Source: Zygnema cylindricum | Taxonomy: Eukaryota; Streptophyta; Zygnematophyceae; Zygnematales; Zygnemataceae | NCBI GenBank assembly: GCA_037447655.1 | Contig: JBBHKE010001175.1 | Coordinates: 1-64,000, forward strand | DNA: 64,000 nt | Reading direction: 5' to 3' | In this document: positions 34,501 through 43,763 of the stretch, one piece after another | Position numbering within the stretch: the stretch's first letter is position 1 | Layout of the letters: each line of letters begins with the position of its first letter | Notes under the pieces: model-generated | The model's database searches: none | Seen by the model: only the letters and a program-made list of their open reading frames with translations | What the model was told of the DNA's origin: nothing | Position numbers and translations under genes: made by a program

Positions 34501-35947
34501 TCTAATGCCTCCCTTTGGAAAATTGCCGCTGATGCTCAATTGAATGCATCAATTTTCAACAAAACATGGAATCTTGTTCCTCTTCCCTTTAGAAAGAAAA
34601 GAAATCAACTCTAAATGGGTCTTCCGTGTAAAACAAAAAGCGGATGGATCCGTGGACAAATACAAAGCTCGCTTGTTGGCAAAGGGCTTTCTCCAAATCA
34701 AAGGTATAGATTTTACTGAAATCTTTGCTCCAGTTGCACGGTTGACATCTATCCGCACTTTACTTGCTTTAGCTGCTGAACATGATTTCGATCTTTATGA
34801 GATGGATGTTAAGAATGCCTTCTTAAATGGAATCTTGTCTGATGACATTTACATGCATCAACCTAACGGCTATATTTCCCTTGGATCTGAGCATCTGGTT
34901 TGCCATCTTATTAAGACAATCTATGGATTATAACAACCCCCCTGTGTATGGAACTATACTATAGATGCTATTATGCGGAAAGAATCTCTCTCTGAAATCT
35001 CTACTGTCAAAACTCTCCTTCAAACCCATTTTGACATCGCCGATCTAGGTGAGCTCACGTATTATTTGGGTATTCAATTTTCTCGTAACCGCTCAGCTCG
35101 CACCCTCTCCCTCTCTCAGGAGACCTTTATCCGTGATCTTTAGGAACGCTTTGGCATGCCACACTGCTCCTCCCTTTCCTTTCTTTTGGATGCCAATGCC
35201 CCTCTCCTTACTTCCAGTGATTCCCATCTCTCTTCTTCCCTCCATTCCACTTACCGCTCGATGGTCGGGGCCCTTATGTACGCCATGCAAGCCACCCGTC
35301 CTGACATTGCCACAACAGTCACTAAACTCAGCCAATTCCTCCAACGTCCTTCTCTTGATCATTTTGCCGCAACCAAACGTGTCTTTCGTTATCTATAAGG
35401 CACTAAAACTCTTTGTCTTACATATTCTTCCTTTGGCTCTAGTGCTCTTACAGGTTTTGTTGATTCAAATTGGGCACAAGATGAGCTTTCCCGCCGTTCC
35501 ACCACTGGCTCGTGCTTCTTTTTGGGCAATGGTCTTATCTCTTGGTCATGCAAAAAGCAACCTACCACGGCATGCTACAACACTGAGGCGGAATATATGG
35601 TCGCTTGTCACGCCGCATAGGAAGCTGTCTGGCTTTAGACTCTACTTTCCAATCTGGGATTTCCCCCTTCAGCCCCTACTCCTGTTTTTTCCGATTCCAA
35701 AGAAGCCCTTGCTTTGATCCGCAATCTTGTTCACCACAAGCGGACAAAGCACATCGACATTCAGTATCATTACTCTCGGGAGTTGGTCAAAGATAACCCT
35801 CTCCAGTTTCTTTATGTCAAATCCGTCGACCAAGTGGTCGATTATCTCACCAAGGCTCTTCATCGCCCTCACTTTGAGCAGCATCGCTTCTCCTTCGGCC
35901 TTCGTCTTCTTCTCCTCTTGGCTAAATTTCCTTTAATTTCATCTTAA
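31507..35947 (+). pseudogene. copia D gag-pol polyprotein (broken)
   Basis: The gag frame (MASANPPP...) runs to about 32215, where a run of eight G shifts the frame. The zinc knuckle CAYCKTKGHSIEEC is at 32231-32272. Then a Pro/His-rich spacer, protease WLVDSGASHH near 32640, pre-integrase LWHLRYGH near 33030, and integrase HTDVCGP, RSDNGGKF and IVERYNR (33205-33530). RT starts at 34600 with SKWVFRVK and MDVKNAFLNG. After IYGL the frame hits a stop and jumps within a few codons to the region past the active site (DLGELTYYLGIQF, 35045), so the YVDD-bearing core is deleted. RNase H pieces include TGFVDSNWAQD and NTEAEYMVACHAA (35450-35620), with stops near 35140, 35396 and 35617. Confidence 0.9.
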
Positions 35948-35977
35948 TCTATTTCCTAGTTTTCGCTTGAGGAGGGG

Positions 35978-36553
35978 TGTTAAGGGTCATTTAGCGTTAC
36001 GTCTGTCCGTACTCGTCATACGTCGGTCCGGTTTTGGTCTCGTCCGTACCCATCATTACATGGGTCGGTCCGGTCTTAATCTTGTTCGTACTACACATGC
36101 GTCGGTCCAGTCTTGTCGCCCTACGTACAAGTCTTTTGGGAGACGGTCTCTATTTTTACGTATGTTTTATTTTTGTCTTAATTCTTTTTGTACTTTTAAT
36201 TTTGTCTTAGTACTCTTTGTCGCTTGAGTCCACGTCGTTACTTTAGGTCATAATTACTTTTGTATATTGCCGACCTAAAGTAAATCGGTTACAATCTAAC
36301 TTCCGTTAAAATCTAGTCTACATACATTAGAATCTAGTCATGTAAAATGTTGACCAGATGTATTAGAATCTTGACTAGGATCCTTTTAGTTACAGTGCAC
36401 CAAACTCCACAGTAATTAGCACTGTGTATTTTGTATATAAGTGAATTTTCTCACTCAATGAAATCATCTCAAATACAAATCAATTTCTCTCTCCAATGCA
36501 TTGATCTCTCTTTTGTGTACAATTTTATGGCTTCCGCCAATCCACCTCCAATA
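35978..36553 (+). repeat. 3' LTR of copia D
   Basis: Follows the purine-rich GAGGAGGGG and carries the same TATA box and terminal ATG segment. It ends CCTCCAATA followed by the GGAGA target duplication. Confidence 0.9.
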
Positions 36554-36558
36554 GGAGA

Positions 36559-37056
36559 CTGGAGTTTATCGCCATGCTAGCTTTGCTTGATTTTCCTTCT
36601 AAGATAATCAGAGAGGCTATATAGGCAGCATAGTTCAGCTGCAGAGTTATCCTTGGTTTAACTTTGGATCAATTGAGGAGTAAGAGATGTAGATCCTTTG
36701 TGGTCGATTAAGAGAGAGGGGAAGATCCTTAGTGATCGATTAAGAGACAGAGAGAGAGAGAGAGCTGGTCCTTTGTGGTCAATTAAGAGGTGTTGCGGAT
36801 CCTTGGTGATCCATTTGAGTATGATCATTCTTGAGTGATCTTTTAAGAGTGTAGAGTTTATCTTTGAAGAGAGAAGAAGAGGAGAGAAGAGTTAATGTAA
36901 AGAGGCTTTGGCTAGAAACATTTTTAATTCTTTTGGCCGATTATCCTCTTATTCTTTTGGCCGATTATCCTCTTACCTTTTATGAGCTTCCGCTGTGTAA
37001 TGTTTTATGTTTTTGAGCATTTATTTTTGGGTGGGAATTTTATTTTAGATCCAACA
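36559..37056 (+). repeat. LTR of element E, right part
   Basis: Continuation of the E LTR after D. It holds short GATCCTTGGTGATCGATTAAGAG-type direct repeats (about 36670-36850) and ends GATCCAACA. The last ~80 bases share CTTCCGCTGTG with the end of the F LTR, suggesting E and F are related. Confidence 0.65.
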
Positions 37057-37059
37057 ATT

Positions 37060-37071
37060 TGGTATCGGAGC
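37060..37071 (+). promoter_or_regulatory. primer-binding site of element E
   Basis: TGGTATCGGAGC, three bases after the LTR. It differs at one position from the usual plant site complementary to the 3' end of initiator Met tRNA (TGGTATCAGAGC). So this lineage primes conventionally, unlike copies A-C. Confidence 0.8.
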
Positions 37072-37715
37072 ATGTTATACTTCAATTGAGAGACGTGTAA
37101 CCAATGAGGAGGTAAGAGTGAAGTAAGTTTCGCAGGTTTTCAGTTTGAAGGTTCGCTTTTGCCGAATCCTTTCAAGTTCGAGGAAATTTGCAATTAGGAT
37201 GATCGGCTCTGCAATTTCGTGGGTGAAGTGATGAAAGTTAAGAGGATGAATAAGAAAAAGAGCATTCCTTTCCCCATGCCTATTAGTGAGAGAGAGTTCA
37301 GTTTTTTTTTCGGTGCTCAATTTGAGGAGAATCGGAACATGGAGGAGAAATTTGAAAAAAATGGTATTTTGATGCGTTACGTAGATTCTTGACTCCAATC
37401 CCAAACAAGTGATAGAAGGGAAGAAAATCGTTTTCTAGATGCCGATTCATTTAGTGGAGGAGCGGATGAGGGAGAGTAAAAAATGAGGATTAAGAGGAGG
37501 ATGAACAAATTGACGAAGATGAAGTAGACGGAAAAGAGGAGAAATGGATTATTGTTCCGGTTTGAAAGAAGAAAAGAGTGGAGATGAAAAGGAGGTAGAG
37601 AGATTATTTTCTTTGAAGGAAGAAGAGTACTCCTTCCCCCATGGCGGCTTCGACATTCGTTCGGAGAAACCATTCAGTTTTTTTCGGAGTTTTATTTGAG
37701 GAAGAATCTCTGTCG
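37072..37715 (+). other. leader/5' internal region of element E
   Basis: A/G-rich sequence downstream of the primer site. A short frame opens at ATGGCGGCTTCG near 37641 and is cut after about 25 codons by the end of element X2. No recognisable gag domain in what remains. Confidence 0.5.
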
Positions 37716-37918
37716 TGCATGAGAAGCAAGCAAGCAAACATGCATCACAACCAGAAAAGTCATGCTCACAAACATACACAACAACGGAAATAAATATGAA
37801 AAGTCAGATAAATATATACACCATGAGAAGAAACAAAGGTGAAAATGACCCAAGAAAGAAGGGAAAGAATACTCCCCTAGAGTGAAGTGAACCCAATAAT
37901 CCCCCCCCCCCCAGCTCC

Positions 37919-40294
37919 TTAGCCTGTGGAGGAGCTGGTCAAAACAGCTGAGGGCTTGGAAGAGATACGGAGGTAGCAATGGTCAGCCGGGTTGAAAGAT
38001 AATGGAGAAGAGAGGCACTCCATGTGGAACCCTTGATCACCACCTGTACATGCATTAACACTCTTTAAACTCAACATCCCATTAGTATCGCTATCCACCA
38101 CATTGAGAATGTGTGGAAAGACCTCGGTATCGACGGTATGGATCCTTTTCGAGAAAAACGAGTCGCCATTGTCTTTCCGAAGTTCGATACTGGAAAATGC
38201 AGGGAGAGACGAAGCCAAATGTGCCATAGTGGGCAACGGCTTGCGAGCAGAGACAAGAGGGAGGCAGATTTTGCGACCTGGAAAATTAGAGGGACGGTAA
38301 GAGAAGGTTTGATCATGCATATCTACTCCTCCACCGATTCGGAAGATAACATCCTGTCCCACTAAGCATTCGTAGTCGTTTGATTTGGTGACCAATGCTC
38401 GGACAAAAACTTCTACGGACTCACTCTCGGTTCCGTTGTGAAACCGAAAGACAACCGGGTCCTTGGTAATTCCAAGCACCGACTTTGTGGTACCGGCTGA
38501 AGTAAGAAGCCGAGTAGACGTGGCTTTGAGCTTGTCTGCTGTCAGACCAAGCTTGAGCGCAAATCCTGATCCAAGGATCACGGGTTTGGCTCCAGTGTCC
38601 ATGAGAGGGAGAGAAGGAGAAACACCATTAACGGAGAAGGACATTCGAGAATTGTCCAGGAAACTTATGTGAGGATCAAGGTCACGGCGCTCATCCGCGG
38701 TAACCGGCTGAATAACGGAAAGACTACGGTTCAGTTGCAACGCTCTCAAAGCAGCGGCTGCAGCGAACTCATCAACAACGGGAGAGGCTTTGGGAACCTC
38801 ATTAGGAAAGGGAGAGGCCCCGGGGGCTTCATCAATCATGGCATACAGGATGCTTAGCCGTTCTTTTACTCGATGTGCCTCATGTATAATACTATCCAGA
38901 ATGGTGAGAGCTTCAGCCACAATGGAGGAAGCTGTGTCTGGCAGAGGAGAGAGAGATTCTTTCTCGAAAGAAAGTGGAATACGGGAATTCTGTAATTTAC
39001 CGTCCCGATTATGATCAGGGGATCCCTTATCGAAAGTGGCGGCGCGTTGTTGGACCGTGGAATCCCGGAGGATTCGACCAACCAAGGATGGCGTGTGGAC
39101 GACTGTCCTTGCCATCCCCTTGAACAGAGGTTTCATTTCGGCCATGAAGGCAGCGAATTGCTCCTTCATCATGGCGGCCATCATAACTTGTAACTCGGCC
39201 TTTTCCCTCTCTCTTCGAGAGATCTTAGGCGGAGTCGCCTCTTTCTCTGTCTCGGTAGGAGGAGTGACCGGCTTGGCAGAACGGGTGGGAATTCCACTGT
39301 TCTGAATATGATTCTGATAGGAAAAATTAGGATCCTTAACGTGGCAACGGTGGACATAATGTCCCTTCTGGTTGCAATGGGTGCATGTGGCCGACTTATC
39401 CGGGCACATGCGGGCATCGTGCCCCGTGTTTCCACATCGGAAACAGAATCGGTCTCCGGAATTAAATGGTGGATTTCCCATGGCCGGCGTCTTTGGAGCC
39501 CTATTAGAAGGCCACGGGTTCCTCGCAGGAGAAAGTGGGGAAGAGACTTCCGAATGATCATGAGCTTCCCATCAACATGATTGCATCTCATATTCTACCG
39601 CGTATTGAGCGGCTTGATCAAATGTAAATTTCAGACCGTAAGTCTGAGTGAGATGACTTTGTATAAAACGTTTCGATTGATCTGGAAACTGTCCAACAAA
39701 TTTTTGAACAGCTTCCGCATCGAACATTAGGTCCGGTAAAGCTTCTCGTAAAGTCTCCATGCGAGCACGTAAAGCAGGGGCAGTTTCTCCTGGTTTACGC
39801 GTGAAATTCATCAACTCTTTCACCTGATCGGGGTTTTGCATCCGATACTCGGCTTCTAAGAAATCGAACATAACAGATAGTGGATCCCGCAACGGAATAA
39901 TCATTTATGGTCGTGCTGGGACAGCAGCACGAGCGGCCACAGCATATTGGCGAGGAATTTCTGGGACTGCGGGAATTAGGACAACACCTTGGGCATCTAA
40001 GACCTCGGGAAAAGCGGCCTGGAATGGAATATCCGCTTGACCTATGACCTCGGGTGTACCAGCAAAAGGAGGGGAAAATTCCGTCATCGCAAGTATAATA
40101 TCATACTTGCGGGAATATAATGTAAGGGCCGAACCTCTGAGGTACCGGCCAAGAAGAGAAAATGCCACACGAAAATCAAATCGATCTTGATAGCGAAATG
40201 CCAAATCACGCATTTCGGTATTATAGACCATACGGATATGGGATAAAGACATGGTATCCTTCATCCCTGAAAAGCAAAATTGTGTTTTCCCCAT
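37919..40294 (-). pseudogene. gag-protease polyprotein of element X2 (two in-frame stops)
   Basis: One reading frame of about 791 codons, interrupted only by TAA at 39907-39905 and TGA at 39574-39572. The N-terminal part resembles Retrotrans_gag (FLEAEYRMQNPDQVKELMN, then a GETAPALRARMETL helix). Two zinc knuckles follow, CFRCGNTGHDARMC and CTHCNQKGHYVHRC (about 39450-39360), then a charged Met/Lys-rich coiled segment. After a linker comes a retropepsin-like domain with LMDTGAKPVI near 38600 (DTG active site). The last 520 codons (39481-37919) are fully open. The frame ends with its own stop and no polymerase follows. Gag architecture is Ty3-like. Two stops in one frame suggest decay, though read-through cannot be excluded. 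Confidence 0.8.
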
Positions 40295-42285
40295 GCCCCC
40301 CTCTCAAGAGGAAGCCATGTCGTCAAAGGAAGAATGCACTAGTGGTTCCAAATTTGGACCGACCGAAAACGGAAATGTGAAAGGATGGAAAAAGATTTCC
40401 TCTGAAAAGTCTCCTTCGGTTCTATCTAGGGATGACCTAGAGGAAATCGAGGATAATGATGAGACTGTGGTCAATAGTGACCGAACTGACGGAGATCTAG
40501 GGGCCACAACGGAAACTGGTGCATCCGTAGACTCGGAGAAACTAGAAAGATCTAACAGCGGTGGACGGAAAACTGTCCCGCCGCGGGTAGATCCGGATTG
40601 ATAACGTAAGTTATCCTAATCCGTGGGCATAAACGAAGAGAAAACCCTCGATTATGACTAGAAATTTCAAAACGAACTAACCGAGGTGCGTTAAGTGACA
40701 GGCCAATCCACACAAAAAAAGTGAACACACGAAGTCTCTAGCAAGACCCGGTGGTCAAATCTAGCAAAAAGTCGTAATACCAAAACCTCTACCATGCAAA
40801 CAATGGGCAAGGCCGAAGGGCCAGAACTATAAAAACAAACAGAGAAACTATCGAGACACCTTTTGGTGCAGATCTACAGCGGCACAGACACAAAATTGTC
40901 TAAACAGTGCCACCAACAACAAGATTTATGAAAGGAAATCCAATCCAGATAGTCACAGGGAAACTCAAGGCCACTCACGGCCAGATAGTATGGAAGGAAA
41001 ACAAGGAAAATGCAAATGCTCAAAAAGAAAGGTTCTTAACAGAACCAATCCACACCGAACCCCTACACGAGTGTCCAAATTACAAAGAAACGCTCTTGCA
41101 CCAGCAAGGCATCGTGATACTTACAAACACCTTTAATACTTTGGTGAGTACTAAAAGTGAACCGGACTTGGTCGAGGCAAGTCAGATTTTGCAAAGCTCA
41201 CTGAAACCGAACCTGCTTCGATTCCGAATAAACGTGTCAAAAACCACCGCTAAACACCAAAGCAATTAGTATCCTGCTAGGGTATGCGTGTCAGCGCTAT
41301 GCCACGCTATACCCAACTATAAAGCAATGATAATTTTAGGTTATAATTTGTGCAATTCTAATATATATGAATATATATTTTTATTTTGCTAAGTGTTCTG
41401 AATGATTGAGGTTGGCAAGAGGAAAATAAAGAAAATATCAAATCCAACACAACCCAAACATCAACAAGATAGCAAATTAAGTTGCACCAAAAGAAAGAAA
41501 GATAAGAAATATTGAGAAAAGTTCAAAATAAAACACAAAGTACGGTAAAATTGGGCAAAAGGGTTTCCCAAACCCTAATACCACGCTCCAAAAATCTAAA
41601 ATCCGCGACCAAGGAATGGTAATATGCTGTCTTAGGGTTAAGAATTCCAAAAACTAAACCCTAAATCTGCGGCCAAAACCCTAAATCTGCGGCCAAACCC
41701 TAATTCCGCAGATTAGTCCTAAAAATCTGACACAAAATCAGACCTAAATCTGCAGACCAGAAATAGAGTGGAAGCAAGATAGAAGACAAGAATTGAAAGC
41801 AAGAAAGAAGAAAACAAAAAACCAAAACAAAATGTTTTTATTTTTTTATAAAATAAAATTTATAAATTAAATTATTTTTATAATATATTTTCCCAAGGCA
41901 AAACTGGAAGCGAAAGCAAAAATAGAGAGAAAGTAGAATGAAGCTTGTAGTAAAATAAAGCTATATCAAAAGGAAAAAAAAACCAACTCAAAAATAGGTG
42001 GAAGAAAATCTAGAAATGAAAAGATAGATTTTATATTGAAAATAATGTAATTTATAAATATTTTTTTTTCCTTTAGCTTTATTTTATCACACAAAACTGA
42101 GAAGTAAAACTGAAAATAAAAGGTAAATAGGCAGGAAAATAGAAAGACAAAAACAAGAATAAAAACTGAATATGAAAAGTAATATTTTTTTTATGAAATA
42201 AAATTTATATTTTTAATAATTTATTTTTAAAACAATAGACTTTTAGAAAATGTGATTTTGAAAAATTGAGCTTTTGGACAAGAAT
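40295..42285 (-). other. leader of element X2 with telomere-like repeats
   Basis: Long untranslated-looking region between the 5' domain and gag. On the plus strand 41570-41760 holds AAACCCTAAATCTGCGGCC repeated, that is CCCTAAA telomere-type words spaced by CTGCGG. The same words occur in X3 at 63440-63545 in the expected orientation, which fixes this as a shared part of the element. The 120-codon plus-strand frame at 40907-41269 has no motif. Confidence 0.6.
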
Positions 42286-43553
42286 GCTAAGCCAGGAGGT
42301 AGCCACTAGGCTCTATGGTCTTTATCACATTCCCTACAAGAGTTATCTCGTTACGACAGCAAAGCAAGAAATATTCCAACCGGAACAAGGGAAAATCCAA
42401 ATCCGATCAAAAATGCACTCGTTTCAAGCCAGCCGAAATACAAACAAGGCACACACATACAACCAAACCGGTAAGCTGCCCGAAGAAGGCACAGCAAGAT
42501 CCAGATGTGCTCTCCCACGATCTCCAATTCCACACTTCCACCAAAAGACAAACTTTGGAGGGAAACCTTCCGGACGTGGCCTTAGGCCGTGTGGATTAAA
42601 AACGAGGGCAGAAAAACAAGGAGAATAATCTTACTCTATCTAGCCTCTACAGCTAGCTAGCAAGGAGAAGAAAGACACGTGGGCAATCGGTGAGAGAGAG
42701 AGCAAGAGAAAAGCTTCGCTGCCAAGAGAAAATTCTTGTCCAAAAGCTAAATTCTCTAAGTCTGAGAATTAGGCTAAGTAAGAGCTACGCTAGGCCTAAG
42801 CAAAATTAGCCTACGTCTAGTCTACTTCACATGCATGAAACTACTTTAGATGTTGGCCAATAGGCGGCCAACATCGTCTGCCGTACGCCTAACAAAATCC
42901 ACCGTCCAAGGGTAAAAACCCTCCCTAACTACATGTATGCGCGAACCTACATGGGTTCGCGACTTAAATAAATATATATATCGAAGCGTCGCCCGGAAAT
43001 CGCGATACGCCTCCATACGATACTCCGCGCACATACTTCGAAATCGCGTGCATACGCACGAATCGAAGCATACCGCACGAAATAAAAGGTCTAGCACGAA
43101 ATACTCGAAATCGCGTCACGTCGCCCAAACGATGTTTCGCGTCCAACTTTGAAAATCGTGTACCTACGCACGAAATGAAACATATCGCACGAAATTAGTA
43201 CTATTCAATAAAACCTAAAAATATGAATCGGAATTAAATCGTGCGTGCATGCATGAAATCGCGCGTGCATGCATAAAATCGCGCGCGCGTGCCCAAAACC
43301 ATGCGTGCGCGCGGAATACTGCGCATGCGTACAGAATACCGCGCGTGCGTGCAAAATACCGCGCGTGCGTGAGAAATACTGCGCGCTTGAGAAATACCGC
43401 GCGTGCGTGAGAAATACTGCGCGCGCATGAGAAATACCGCGCATGCATGCAAAATACTGCGCGTGTGTGCATTATATCGTGCGCGTACGCCGAATATCGC
43501 GCGTGCGGGCATGATATCGTGCGCGCGGGCAACCGACACGATGCGGCATGACA
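42286..43553 (-). repeat. 5' domain of element X2
   Basis: 1268 bases beginning TGTCATGCCGCATCG (minus strand) and ending GGCTTAGC. Near-identical in layout to X1 and, more diverged, to X3 (61562-62911). It includes a ~290-base CpG minisatellite (43240-43535). One arm of a long-range inverted repeat is at 42732-42748, and its partner lies across the domain end at 42269-42285. Confidence 0.8.
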
Positions 43554-43763
43554 GAGAGTTTGTACAAATTGGCATTTTTACTACCTCATAACATATCGGC
43601 TCGTTGGTCGTTTTCAGTGATTTTTTTCCCAACGGAATCAGGGGAGTCCAGGCTGCACAAAGGTGCAGTCAAATTGTCATTTTGCCTTCTTGGACATCAG
43701 TGGTTGTGGCTTAAAGTGGGTTAGTTAAATACTATCTAGAGGCTTCCTGTATTCTGTGATCCA

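Larger units (their letters stand above)
30948..36553 (+). mobile_element. Ty1/copia retrotransposon D, nested in LTR of E
   Basis: LTRs 30948-31533 (586 bases) and 35978-36553 (576 bases), beginning TGTTAAGGGT. A 5-base target duplication GGAGA (30943-30947, 36554-36558) defines the ends, so the LTR finishes CAATA and not CA. A purine tract GAGGAGGGG precedes the 3' LTR. A different copia lineage from copies A-C. Dead: RT core deleted, several stops. Confidence 0.92.
37716..43553 (-). mobile_element. element X2: gag-protease element without polymerase
   Basis: On the minus strand: CpG-rich 5' domain (43553-42286), leader (42285-40295), gag-protease frame (40294-37919), and a short tail with a 12-G run ending TTCTCATGCA at 37716. 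The two ends are supported by X1, which has both, and the 5' domain plus leader by X3. I see no 3' LTR: the 1.27-kb 5' domain is not repeated after the gag-protease gene. No RT, integrase or RNase H. Left flank TGTCG, right flank GAGAG, no duplication. It may be a non-autonomous retroelement (TR-GAG-like) that lost its 3' LTR, or something with a different transposition route. Confidence 0.65.

Noticed and set aside
37901-37912. The 12-base C-run as the polypurine tract (G-run on minus) of a 3' LTR of X2
   Set aside because: The sequence that follows on the minus strand does not match the start of the X 5' domain, so there is no LTR for it to prime. It may be a relic or simple slippage.
40907-41269. 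120-codon plus-strand frame as a gene
   Set aside because: It is antisense within the X2 leader and has no motif.
41341-42283. AT-rich region in the X2 leader as a separate gene or origin
   Set aside because: No coding signal. It is part of the X leader, as shown by the telomere-like block shared with X3.
43205-43632. Overlapping open frames over the X2 minisatellite
   Set aside because: Same cause as in X1. The frames are open because the 20-base unit lacks stops.
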